A stretch of 64,000 nucleotides of DNA from the NCBI RefSeq assembly GCF_003688995.1, contig NZ_PENI01000027.1, positions 1-64,000 on the forward strand, given 5' to 3'. The notes below the pieces were generated by a model. The model did no database searches and had not been told where the DNA came from. It saw only the letters and a list, made by a program, of their open reading frames with translations. Made by a program: the position numbers and the translations under genes. Source of the stretch: Streptomyces shenzhenensis (GTDB lineage: Bacteria; Actinomycetota; Actinomycetes; Streptomycetales; Streptomycetaceae). Of the stretch, positions 53,477 to 61,517 are shown piece after piece (the first letter of the stretch is position 1; every line of letters begins with the position of its first letter).

Positions 53477-54589
53477 TCAGCGCAGGCGTCCGCGCTTGGC
53501 CTCCATGGCCGCCCTGCCCTCCGCCCCCTTCCGTTTCCAGTCCCGGCGCAGCTCGGCGCGGACCCGGGCGTCGGTCTTCGCGACGATCCACTGGTTCTCC
53601 CGGACGAGCTTGCGGTAGCTGTCCAGGCGGCGGGCCGGCAGCCGGCCGTTCTCGACGGCGGCCATGACCGCGCACCCGGGCTCGCTGTCGTGCGCGCAGT
53701 CGTGGAACCGGCACTCCCCGGCCAGTCCCTCGATCTCGGCGAAGACCTGCCCGACCCCGGTCTCGGCGTCGAAGAGCCCGACGCCGCGCAGCCCCGGCGT
53801 GTCGATGAGCACGCCACCACCGGGCAGCGGGAGCAGATTGCGGGTGGTGGTCGTGTGCCGGCCCTTGCCGTCCACGTCCCGGGCGGCCTGTACGTCCATG
53901 ACGTCCTCGCCGACCAGGGCGTTGGCGAGGGTCGACTTGCCCGCCCCGGACTGCCCGAGCAGCACGGTGGTGCCGGCGCCGACCAGCGCGCCGAGGGTGC
54001 CGAGGCCTTCCCCGTGCAGGGCGCTGACGGTGAGCACCGGCACTCCGGGCGAGGCGGTCTCCACGTCCCGCACGAGGTGCGCGAGGGTCACCGGGTCGGG
54101 CACGAGGTCGGCTTTGCTGAGCACGACCACCGGTTGCGCGCCGGACTCCCAGGCCAGGGCCAGGAACCGTTCGACGCGGCCGAGGTCGAGTTCGACAGCG
54201 AGCGACGTGCAGACGACGACGTGATCGATGTTGGTGGCCAGCACCTGCCCGTCGGAACGCTTGGACGACGTCGACCGGACGAACGCGGTACGCCGGGGCA
54301 GCAGCGTCCGCACATACCGCGGATCACTGCCTCCGGGATCGACGGCGACCCAGTCCCCCGTGCACACGACCTTCATCGGGTCGCGGGGGACGACGAACTC
54401 GGTGTCGGCACGCACGGTTCCGACGGCGGTGACCACGTCGCACTGACCGCGGTCGACCCGCACGACACGGCCGGGCAGGAGACCCTGCTCGGCGTAGGGA
54501 GCGAACTCGGCTTCCCAGTCCGCATCCCACCCGTAGGGGGCCAGAGGGTGCGACGAAGCGGAGGAAGCCGGAAGAGAAGAGAGATGCAA
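53477..54589 (-). CDS. rsgA: RsgA, ribosome-assembly GTPase
   Basis: A 370-residue circularly permuted GTPase that helps mature the 30S subunit. OB-fold start (GRVVRVDRGQCDVVTAVGTVR); NKxD-like LSKADLV at about residues 157-163; G1 GQSGAGKST (212-220); DTPGLRG switch motif; zinc motif CRFHDCAHDSEPGC. The start is a TTG with no strong ribosome-binding site, chosen because the next downstream start is far inside the OB fold. A 23-codon ORF and a palindromic promoter lie upstream. Confidence 0.92.
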   Translation of the reverse strand: MHLSSLPASSASSHPLAPYGWDADWEAEFAPYAEQGLLPGRVVRVDRGQCDVVTAVGTVRADTEFVVPRDPMKVVCTGDWVAVDPGGSDPRYVRTLLPRRTAFVRSTSSKRSDGQVLATNIDHVVVCTSLAVELDLGRVERFLALAWESGAQPVVVLSKADLVPDPVTLAHLVRDVETASPGVPVLTVSALHGEGLGTLGALVGAGTTVLLGQSGAGKSTLANALVGEDVMDVQAARDVDGKGRHTTTTRNLLPLPGGGVLIDTPGLRGVGLFDAETGVGQVFAEIEGLAGECRFHDCAHDSEPGCAVMAAVENGRLPARRLDSYRKLVRENQWIVAKTDARVRAELRRDWKRKGAEGRAAMEAKRGRLR

Positions 54590-54652
54590 GGGGAACCCTT
54601 CACAGGGCGGCCCCGGCCGCGCGCACTCGCAGGCGCGAAGAAGCAGGATAGA

Positions 54653-54724
54653 TCAGCCGGAGGCCACGGAGGTGGAGTGGATGAACTTCTGGTTGCGGGC
54701 AGCGCCCACCACAGAGACAGCCAT
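54653..54724 (-). CDS. 23-codon ORF upstream of rsgA
   Basis: Starts with an ATG preceded by GGGAGGTG at 6 nt, a better ribosome-binding site than rsgA has. The peptide begins MAVSVVGAARNQK and ends STSVASG. It lies 63 nt upstream of rsgA in the same orientation and downstream of a TAGTGT -10 box. It may be a leader peptide or a small protein; it has no recognised family. Confidence 0.5.
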   Translation of the reverse strand: MAVSVVGAARNQKFIHSTSVASG

Positions 54725-54778
54725 CGGTCACACCTCCCGTTCCTCACCCAGCCGACAGCAGCGGCCGACAGCCACTGC

Positions 54779-54798
54779 GTGAAGCGGGCTTCACACTA
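54779..54798 (-). promoter_or_regulatory. Palindromic operator overlapping the rsgA promoter
   Basis: Perfect inverted repeat GTGAAGC-GG-GCTTCAC (54779-54794) overlaps the -10 box TAGTGT (54798-54793, minus strand) at about the transcription start, a classic repressor position. The -35 is unclear. Confidence 0.6.
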
Positions 54799-54899
54799 GA
54801 ACCGGGCGCATTCCGGCGCCACCTATTTTTCTGACAGGCTCACATCTGCCAGCCCGGCAGGCGACCCTCTGGACCGACCGCACCACACCTTCGCAAGCT

Positions 54900-56372
54900 T
54901 CATTCCATGCCGTAGAGCGCCTCCAGGTCGACCAGTTGGATATCAGGGTCAGTCTGTGCGGCCGCGTATGCCTTGTCATTGAAGCCTGCGCCGCTGAGAC
55001 ACAGGAGTCGGGTACTGCTGGTGTCGTAGCGACCGGCCTGGGTGATGAGGTCGCGGATGCGCCGGAGGCGTTCGATGTGGGCGATGCCCATCGTGTCATT
55101 CCATTTGGCCTCGCCGATGGCCAGAAGCGGCGGCCTGGTTCCGTCGGCGATACCGATGACCGCCACATCCACCTCGTGTCCGATGCGGGCCTTGGGATCG
55201 TGCACCACGCCGCGTCCGACCCGGGCGGGCAGACCGCCGATCACTTCGGGGTCGGCGTGGTGCAGCGCCCAGTCGCGGCAGACCTGTTCGAAATGGGGGC
55301 CGAGGACATTACTGGTGAAGCGGCGGCGGCTGGCCTGCCAAACCCGGGCTGCGCTGCCAGGACGTTCCAACTGGTCCCAGACCGGTCGCATGATCGCATG
55401 GTAGAAGCCGATCAGCGGCTCGGCGATGCGGTAGGTAGGACGGTTGTCGCGGAAGGCGTCGGCATCCCGGTGCAGCAGGCCGGCGTCTTCGAGGACATTG
55501 ATGGGGTGAGCGATGTCGGTGGCCTTGCGCTCCAGGTACCCGGCCATCCCGCCCCGGGTCGCGTTGCCGTCGGCTACTGCGGCGAGCACAGACAGGTACA
55601 GGGCGGTGTCTCGCAGGTCGGGCTCTTCCGCGAGCAAGTAGCGGGCCTCCCGGAAAAGGGGAGTCTCTGGGTTGAGGACGGTGCGAACGACCCAGTCGTC
55701 GAAGTCGTCAGCACCGTTCGGGGTGTCGCCACGGGCGAATTCCCGTCGATACGCAGGTGTACCGCCCACGATCGCGTTGACCTGCATGGCCAGGCGCGGG
55801 TCCGTGATGTTCCAGAACTCCGCGGCCAAGCGGTGGTCGAGAGGGCGGACCACCAACTCCAGCCCTGCCCGGCCTCGCAGGGGGGCATTGCCGGACAGCA
55901 GCCTTCCCATGAACGACAGCGCCGAGCCACACAGCAGTAGCCGGGTGCGGGAACCGATGCGCTGATCGCGCAGGGTCCGCAACGCCTCCTGGATGATCGA
56001 GGGGAGCTCCGGACTCGCCTTGGCGAGGTACGGAAATTCGTCGATCACGACGGGCACAGGCCGTTCCGCACCCAGCGCGAGGAGTGCGTCGACGGCCTCG
56101 GCCCAGTCGGAGAAGTGGTACGGACTGGCAGGGCGCACATGCGCGGTGAGCGCAGCGCTCATGCGCCGCAGGGACTCGGCATCGGCGGCCTCGGTCGCCC
56201 CGAAGTAGAACCCGCCTGCGGCGCGGCAGGCCGCGTCGAGCAAGAAGGTCTTGCCCTGTCGGCGCCGTCCGGAGACCACCCCGAGCGTCGCACCGGGTTG
56301 GTCATCTTCGATGAACCGGGCCAGTGCCGACCATTCGTAGTCGCGGTCGAACATCTCGACGGGCTTGTCCAT
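54900..56372 (-). CDS. AAA-type ATPase with C-terminal DUF234 nuclease-like domain
   Basis: A 490-residue protein. An archaeal-ATPase-like domain carries Walker A GRRRQGKT (35-42) and Walker B VVIDEFPYL (about 107-115). A winged-helix linker follows (NATRGGMAGYLERKATDIAHPINVLEDAGLL in parts). The C-terminal about 120 residues carry the DUF234-like motif HEVDVAVIG ... LAIGEAKWND, which is the D-(E)xK pattern of PD-(D/E)XK nucleases. Such orphan ATPase-nuclease proteins are spread by transfer and are suspected defence or mobile functions. The gene is less GC-biased than its neighbours and is preceded by AT-rich DNA, both signs of acquisition. Partner genes are absent. Confidence 0.85.
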   Translation of the reverse strand: MDKPVEMFDRDYEWSALARFIEDDQPGATLGVVSGRRRQGKTFLLDAACRAAGGFYFGATEAADAESLRRMSAALTAHVRPASPYHFSDWAEAVDALLALGAERPVPVVIDEFPYLAKASPELPSIIQEALRTLRDQRIGSRTRLLLCGSALSFMGRLLSGNAPLRGRAGLELVVRPLDHRLAAEFWNITDPRLAMQVNAIVGGTPAYRREFARGDTPNGADDFDDWVVRTVLNPETPLFREARYLLAEEPDLRDTALYLSVLAAVADGNATRGGMAGYLERKATDIAHPINVLEDAGLLHRDADAFRDNRPTYRIAEPLIGFYHAIMRPVWDQLERPGSAARVWQASRRRFTSNVLGPHFEQVCRDWALHHADPEVIGGLPARVGRGVVHDPKARIGHEVDVAVIGIADGTRPPLLAIGEAKWNDTMGIAHIERLRRIRDLITQAGRYDTSSTRLLCLSGAGFNDKAYAAAQTDPDIQLVDLEALYGME

Positions 56373-56422
56373 GCCTCTCCGCCCCTATAGCAGAACCACA
56401 CTTCTATAAACTGTACCCCTAT
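56373..56422. promoter_or_regulatory. AT-rich promoter region of the ATPase gene
   Basis: Two TATAG-containing elements (CTATAG at about 56384-56389 and TATAAAC at about 56405-56411) occur in a clearly AT-rich 50 nt upstream of the ATG; GGAGAGG precedes the start. The composition contrasts with the rest of the window. Confidence 0.45.
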
Positions 56423-56795
56423 CTATCTCACCATCGCTGCATCTGCCGAGGGCTGGACTTCCGCACCCAGGCGACGGTGGCAGTCGCGCCTGCTCGTCTG
56501 TTTCATGAGTGGTTCGGCCAGCCGTAGGCAGACCCCGAGCGCGTCGGCAGGACGGAGCGCTGGCCCGGTCGGCGCGGGCGAGCCACTGCCGGTCGTGCGC
56601 ACGCGGTTCGGCCGCGGCCCGCCGGGCAGCATCGGCGTCACCGTCGCCGAGCAGGGCACCGACCAGGACCCGGCCGCCGTACCAGGACCGCTGTCGCTGC
56701 CCGGCGTCGGCACGCAGCCAGGGCATCTTCGTAGTCGAGGGGATCGATGTCAGTGAGATCGTCCAGGGCGCCTTTGTTCCACAGGCACGGGTGCC
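56423..56795 (-). pseudogene. Remnant of a SWIM/DUF6880-like protein gene, broken in three frames
   Basis: Minus-strand pieces in three different frames line up as one protein: LWNKGALDDLTDIDPLDYEDALAA directly after the GMC stop, then VLVGALLGDGDADAARRAAAEPRAHDRQWLARADRA in a second frame, then RPADALGVCLRLAEPLMKQT in a third. Order and spacing fit the C-terminal helical part of a protein in which (V/A)DALAVYLRLAEPL-type repeats are common. At least two frameshifts and loss of the N-terminal half make it non-functional. The GMC gene begins right at its 5' edge, which may mark a recombination junction. The family assignment is by eye and tentative. Confidence 0.6.
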
Positions 56796-58334
56796 TCAGC
56801 CCCGGGTCAGGACGCCCCGGGTGAGCCCGCGGGCCGCTCGGACGGCCGTCACCATGCCGGTCAGCGTCGTGTTGGCCGTCATCGGCGTGGGGATCACGCC
56901 GTTGCCGGCGACGAACAGGTTGTCGGTGCCCCAGACTCGGCCGTCGGGGTCACAGACGCTGGTGCCGTCGTCGTGCGGGCCCATGCGGACCGTTCCCGTG
57001 TAGTGGAGAGAGGAGCCCGGAGCGAGCACCGCCGAGTCCCGTTCGGGGTCGAAGTCCCCGAGCGCCTGCCCGGCCTGCTGCTGGCACTTCAGCCCGGCGG
57101 CGATGGTCTCCCGGTCCTTGTCGCTGTAGGAGAAGCGGACGCGCATCCGCGGCAGGCCCGCGGCGTCCGTCAGGCTGTCCGAGAACTCGACACGGTTCTC
57201 GGCCTGCGTCTCGGTCGGGACGTACCAGGACAACTGCACCGAGTACCCGTACGGGGTGCGCAGGTCGGACTCGAGGAGCAGGGAGCTCATGATCTGCCCC
57301 TGGAACGGCTGCCGGCTCCCGCTGTGGGGCAGCCAGTGCGAGGCGACACACCACTCGCCGGGCAGCGGAAGCCGCAGCTTGCTCAGGTCGACCGGCACCC
57401 GGTCCAAGTCGACGAACACACGGCCACTGACGAAAACGTGCTCGTTGAGATGTCGCCCGAGCGCCGCCGTGCGCACTCCGGAGGCCCACAGCAGCTGCGG
57501 GCTGCGCAGCGCGTCCGCACACACCACCACCGCGGACGCCCTGATCTCGTGTTCCTCACCGGTGACGAGGTTGCGTACCAGCGCGCCCGTCGCGCGCTCG
57601 CCGTTCATGAGGACTTTCAGGCAGAGCGTGTCGGACAGCAACAGGAAACGGTCGTCCGTGCCATGGCCGATCGGCGGGAAGATGACGCTGGGGCCGGTGC
57701 GGCGCAGCACACCGTGCCGGGCGTCCTCCCCCGCGGGCACCGGCTGGATGGCCATCGGCATCGGCTGGACGTGGCGGCCGGGGTCGCTGACGTCGTCGAA
57801 GACCTCCCGCAGGCGGGAGACCACCAGATCGCCCGCCTCCGTCGCACCGTAGGGGCAAGGATGGACGTGCAGGAGTTCCTGTGCCCGGGCCAGGTCGGCG
57901 TCCCACTCCCGCGGCTCGACGAAGTCGAACACCTCCTGTCCGTAGGGAAGGGGGGTCGCGGCGGTCCAGTGCACGCCCATGCCGCCGGAGTTCCACCCGA
58001 TGGCGGCGGCCGGCAGTTCGGCGGCGTCCTCGCCGAACGCGCCGAGGTGGTACATGCCGCCGGGCGCGCCGACGACGGTCTCGCCGATGTCGGGCGTGGT
58101 CTGGGCGCCGACGTAGAGTGCCTGCGTCCCGGCTTCGACGCGCCGGTTGTAGCGCAGCCACAGCTCCTCGTCCTCGGTGTCGTGCAGGTGCCGGCCTGCC
58201 ACGCTGCCGATGACCGGGCCCGTGTCGACCATGGTGATGCGTGCGTGCGGGTGCGCGTCGCGCACCGCGCGGGCGACTCCGGCGCCCATGATTCCGCCGC
58301 CGATGATGAGGAGGTCGGCATCGGGCTGTGTCAT
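56796..58334 (-). CDS. GMC-family flavoprotein oxidoreductase, pyranose-oxidase-like
   Basis: A 512-residue FAD enzyme. Rossmann start LLIIGGGIMGAGVARAV. GMGVHWTAATPLP at about residues 122-134 corresponds to the GG-S/T-HWTCATP segment of pyranose 2-oxidase, whose histidine carries covalent FAD. The C-terminal GMC region TGTVRMG ... NLFVAGNGVIPTPMTANTTLTGM includes the conserved catalytic-site Asn. It likely oxidises a sugar or glycoside hydroxyl (C2 or C3) with a quinone or O2 as acceptor. GGAAGGACTCCG precedes the ATG. It follows the aldehyde dehydrogenase by 40 nt. Its neighbours include a TIM-barrel sugar-isomerase-like protein across the divergent promoter. Confidence 0.85.
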   Translation of the reverse strand: MTQPDADLLIIGGGIMGAGVARAVRDAHPHARITMVDTGPVIGSVAGRHLHDTEDEELWLRYNRRVEAGTQALYVGAQTTPDIGETVVGAPGGMYHLGAFGEDAAELPAAAIGWNSGGMGVHWTAATPLPYGQEVFDFVEPREWDADLARAQELLHVHPCPYGATEAGDLVVSRLREVFDDVSDPGRHVQPMPMAIQPVPAGEDARHGVLRRTGPSVIFPPIGHGTDDRFLLLSDTLCLKVLMNGERATGALVRNLVTGEEHEIRASAVVVCADALRSPQLLWASGVRTAALGRHLNEHVFVSGRVFVDLDRVPVDLSKLRLPLPGEWCVASHWLPHSGSRQPFQGQIMSSLLLESDLRTPYGYSVQLSWYVPTETQAENRVEFSDSLTDAAGLPRMRVRFSYSDKDRETIAAGLKCQQQAGQALGDFDPERDSAVLAPGSSLHYTGTVRMGPHDDGTSVCDPDGRVWGTDNLFVAGNGVIPTPMTANTTLTGMVTAVRAARGLTRGVLTRG

Positions 58335-58374
58335 CGGAGTCCTTCCGAGAGGTGGGGCCACACCGGTCCGGCGG

Positions 58375-59862
58375 TCATGACGCGAACCACGTGGTCTTGA
58401 GGCTGGTGTACTTCTCGAGCGAGTGGGCGGACAGGTCGCGGCCGAAGCCGGACTGCTTGACACCGCCGAACGGGGTGACGACGTCGAGCGCGTCGATGGT
58501 GTTGACCGACACGGTGCCGACCCGGAGGGCGCGGGAGACCCGCAGGGTGCGGGCCAGGCCGTCGGACCACACGGAGGCCGCGAGTCCGTAGCTGGAGTCG
58601 TTGGCGATCCTGACCGCCTCCTCCTCGCGTTCGAAGGTGGTGACCGCGAGGACGGGGCCGAAGATCTCCTCCTGTGCGAGCGCGGAGGCCGGGTCGACGT
58701 CGGTGAAGACGGTCGGTTCGACGAAGCACCCACCGGGGAGGCCCTCGACCCGGTGCCCGCCGAGGACCAGCGCGGCCGACTCCTGGCCACGCTCGATGTG
58801 GCCCATCACCCGCTCCGCCTGTTCGGGGCTGACCAGCGGGCCGAGCGTGCTGGCCGGGTCGAGCGGGTCTCCCACGACCAGTTCCATGGCACGGGCCGAG
58901 ACCGCCGCGACGAAGTCCTTCGCGACGGACTTCTCCACCAGCAGCCGGCTGTTGGCGGAGCAGACCTGCCCGGCGCAGCCGAACATGCGGTCCGCGGTCA
59001 GCCGGGCCGCGGCGGCCAGATCGGCGGCGTCGGCGAAGACGATGTTGGCGCTCTTGCCGCCGCACTCGGGCCACACCTGCTTGAGGTTGGAGGCGCCGGC
59101 GTACTGGAGGTACAGCTTGCCGACGGCGGTGGAGCCGGTGAAGGCGATGCAGTCGACGTCCGGGTGCTCGCCGAGCGCCCGGCCGGCCTCGTGGCCATAG
59201 CCGGGCACGACGTTGAGGACGCCGGCCGGCAGGCCCGCCCGGACTGCCAGCAGGCCGAGGCGGATCGCCGACAGCGGTGACTGTTCCGCAGGCTTCAGCA
59301 CCACGCTGTTGCCCGCGGCGAGCGCCGGGGCGACCTTCCAGATCGCCATCTCCAGCGGGTAGTTCCACGGCACGACCGCGCCGACGACGCCGAGCGGCTC
59401 TCGGGTGACGATCGCAAGGTCGCCGGGCGCGGTCGGGGCGACCTCTCCGTAGGTCTTGTCGATCATCTCGGCATACCACTGCAGGATGGCCGCGGCGCCC
59501 GGCACGTCGAACTGCGAGGTGTCCGTGATGAGTTTGCCGCCGTCGACCGTGTCCAGCACGGCGAGTTCGTCGGCGTGCTCCAGGACGAGTGCGGCCAGGC
59601 GCAGCAGGACGGCCTTGCGTTCGGCGGGCGGGGCGGCGGCCCAGACCCCCGAGTCGAACGCCCGGCGCGCCGAGCGGACCGCGCGGTCCACGTCGGGCGT
59701 GTCACCGCGCGCGACTTCGGCGATCGGCCGTCCCGTGGCGGGATTGCGGGTGGTGAAGGTCGCGCCGCTTTCCGCTCCCTCTTCACGGCCGTCCACGACG
59801 ATCCCGCTCGCGGGAGCGAGCCCTGCGGCCATCCCGTGCCAGTAGGCGCTGTCCTTCGTCAC
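58375..59862 (-). CDS. NAD(P)-dependent aldehyde dehydrogenase
   Basis: A 495-residue ALDH. Motifs: VPWNYPLEMAIWKVAPALAAGN (nucleotide-binding), FTGSTAVGK (glycine turn), VWPECGGKSANIVF-like ECGGKSAN with the catalytic Glu, and FGCAGQVCSANSR with the catalytic Cys; EEIFGPVL and VTPFGGVKQSGFGRDL near the end. The GTG at 59862 has AGAGGAACCG upstream. It is in one operon with the GMC oxidoreductase, whose product or a later aldehyde it probably oxidises. Betaine-aldehyde-type members look similar, but the context favours sugar metabolism. Confidence 0.92.
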   Translation of the reverse strand: MTKDSAYWHGMAAGLAPASGIVVDGREEGAESGATFTTRNPATGRPIAEVARGDTPDVDRAVRSARRAFDSGVWAAAPPAERKAVLLRLAALVLEHADELAVLDTVDGGKLITDTSQFDVPGAAAILQWYAEMIDKTYGEVAPTAPGDLAIVTREPLGVVGAVVPWNYPLEMAIWKVAPALAAGNSVVLKPAEQSPLSAIRLGLLAVRAGLPAGVLNVVPGYGHEAGRALGEHPDVDCIAFTGSTAVGKLYLQYAGASNLKQVWPECGGKSANIVFADAADLAAAARLTADRMFGCAGQVCSANSRLLVEKSVAKDFVAAVSARAMELVVGDPLDPASTLGPLVSPEQAERVMGHIERGQESAALVLGGHRVEGLPGGCFVEPTVFTDVDPASALAQEEIFGPVLAVTTFEREEEAVRIANDSSYGLAASVWSDGLARTLRVSRALRVGTVSVNTIDALDVVTPFGGVKQSGFGRDLSAHSLEKYTSLKTTWFAS

Positions 59863-59934
59863 CGGTTCCTCTTTCTTCCGGTTCTGGGTCGGGATCAGTT
59901 TCGGGAGGAGCGGTAACAGGGTCAAATAGATTCG

Positions 59935-60951
59935 TCAGTCTCGATTCATCTGTGATTCAGATGAAGGATGTGTTTGCAACGTGGCCGAAACCTGACGCTC
60001 GGTGCCGTGTCGACGACGCGTCCCGGGCCGGGGGACCGACGCGGTCCGTACGGCCACATCGCGGATGATGGCGGAGACCGCGCGGGCCCGCGCGCTCTGC
60101 CGCACTCCGCGCAACGAGGCGACCACGACAGGCAGGGACGGCACGTCGTCGGCGATCGACAGCGCGGCCACCGAGTGACCGTCGTAGGTCAGGTCGTGCG
60201 CCGGCCGCTGATTGAGTACGGAGAATCCGTGCCCGTGGGCGACCAGGGAGCGGACCGTCTCGTAGCTTCCGGAGCGGTGGCGGATGTCCGGCTCCAGCCC
60301 GGCCGACGACAGGACGCGCAGGAAATAGTCGCGGCTGTGGGGCAGGTCGAGGAGGATGAGTTTTTCACGCGCCAGCTCCCGCAGGAAGACCTGTGCGCGC
60401 CCGGCAAGGGGATGGCCCGCGGGCAGGATCACGTGCGGCGGCGCCTGGACCACGACCTCGCGTTCGACGGTTTCACCCAGCGCGAAGTCGTAGCTCAGCA
60501 GCAGCTCGACGCGGCCCGCGCGCAGCGCCTCCCGGCCGTCCTCGGCATCGACCTCCTCGACCGTGACGTCCAGGTAGGGGTGCGCCGTACGGCACCTGGT
60601 GATCAGCTCCGGCAGCAGGAACGGCGCGAGAGTGACGAAGCAGGCGATGCGGACGGTGCCGCGGACCTGATTGTCGACTCCGCGCGCCGAGTCCAGCGCG
60701 CCGTCAAGGCTGAGCAGCAGGGCCCGGACGTCTCCGAGGAACTGCAGGCCGGCCGGGGTCAGGACCAGGCCCTTGGAACGCTGGCGAATGAACAGCTGGA
60801 CCCCCACCTGCTGCTCGAGCTGCGCGATCGCCGCCGAGATGGCGGACTGGGCGACGAAGAAGGCCTGGGCGGCCTCGGTCATGCTGAGCCGCTCGGCCGC
60901 CGCGACGAAGTAGCGCAGCTGCGCCAGTGTGATCTCTGGGCGCTTGCTCAT
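59935..60951 (-). CDS. LysR-family transcriptional regulator
   Basis: A 338-residue LTTR. N-terminal winged HTH (ITLAQLRYFVAAAERLSMTEAAQAFFVAQSAISAAIAQLEQQVGVQLF in the usual order), helical linker, then a two-lobed effector domain (GTVRIACFVTLAPFLLPELI, LLSYDFALGETVEREVVVQAP, GSYETVRSLVAHGHGFSVL). GGAGGAGGAGCACAGG precedes the ATG at 60951. It heads the LysR-ALDH-GMC strand and is divergent from the NCS1 remnant/TIM-barrel/ABC genes. TGATGC sites lie in between, so it probably controls both sides in response to a sugar or aglycone. Confidence 0.92.
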   Translation of the reverse strand: MSKRPEITLAQLRYFVAAAERLSMTEAAQAFFVAQSAISAAIAQLEQQVGVQLFIRQRSKGLVLTPAGLQFLGDVRALLLSLDGALDSARGVDNQVRGTVRIACFVTLAPFLLPELITRCRTAHPYLDVTVEEVDAEDGREALRAGRVELLLSYDFALGETVEREVVVQAPPHVILPAGHPLAGRAQVFLRELAREKLILLDLPHSRDYFLRVLSSAGLEPDIRHRSGSYETVRSLVAHGHGFSVLNQRPAHDLTYDGHSVAALSIADDVPSLPVVVASLRGVRQSARARAVSAIIRDVAVRTASVPRPGTRRRHGTERQVSATLQTHPSSESQMNRD

Positions 60952-61066
60952 CCTGTGCTCCTCCTCCTGTGGCCGCTGCGGGGCACCCCGGAGGCGGTGC
61001 ACTGTGCCTTCGCCTCGTTACGCCCGCATATCGGCCAGATTGCGGATACAGCTACATCAATAAAAC

Positions 61067-61103
61067 TGATGCAATGCTTCGCATCATCTTGCTTGTCTGA
61101 TGC
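61067..61103. promoter_or_regulatory. Palindrome and repeat in the LysR divergent promoter
   Basis: TGATGC-AATGCTTC-GCATCA (61067-61086) is a perfect dyad, and a third TGATGC lies at 61098-61103, 31 bp (three helical turns) from the first. The region is AT-rich. It is the best candidate binding site for the LysR protein, although the symmetric T and A are 12 rather than 11 apart. Confidence 0.6.
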
Positions 61104-61196
61104 GACGTTGACGGCGGAGCATACCCCCCAAGCGGTTGTCGGCCGGTCGGCTCGATCACGTCCGCCCTCTTGTCCTTCGCCCCGAGAAGGTGCCTC

Positions 61197-61517
61197 TTGA
61201 CCGACGCCGTCGCGCCGCGGGCTTCCGCCGTCGAGGTCCGCACGATCGACCACATACCGCTCACCGAGCGGCACGGGCACGCCGCACAGGGCGCGCAGAT
61301 GGGCGTGCCCCAGATGCTGCAGACCCGGGTCCGCTACGGCCGGTTCAGCGTCAACGCGATCGTCTACTACATCCTCGGCGGCGTCTCCTGGATCATCGGC
61401 CTCGCGGTGATCTGCCCTCTGTACTACGTCCTCATGCGCCGCACGGCCGGCGTCGGCGCGCACGCGCCGGCCGTGACCGGCGAGCTCTTCGCTCCCGCCA
61501 CGAAGGTTGCAGAATGA
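61197..61517 (+). pseudogene. Internally deleted NCS1 (purine/cytosine permease family) transporter
   Basis: A 106-codon frame with a TTG start after GAAGG. It joins three separate pieces of an NCS1 permease: the N-terminal signature (TIDHIPLTERHG), a middle piece resembling the region after the third span (GAQMGVPQMLQTRVRYG) and the C-terminal spans (VNAIVYYILGGVSWIIGLAVICPLYYVLMRR). NCS1 permeases have about 480 residues and 12 spans; only about 2 remain, so transport is impossible. The deletions are in frame. Its stop overlaps the next ATG as ATGA, so translating the remnant may still serve to drive the next gene. Confidence 0.7.

Noticed and set aside
54779..54794. Rex operator at the rsgA promoter
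   Set aside because: The arms GTGAA/TTCAC are right but are separated by 6 rather than 4 nt, so the site does not fit the Rex pattern.
61067..61086. Canonical T-N11-A LysR box
   Set aside because: The symmetric T and A in the dyad are separated by 12 nt; kept only as a general palindrome.
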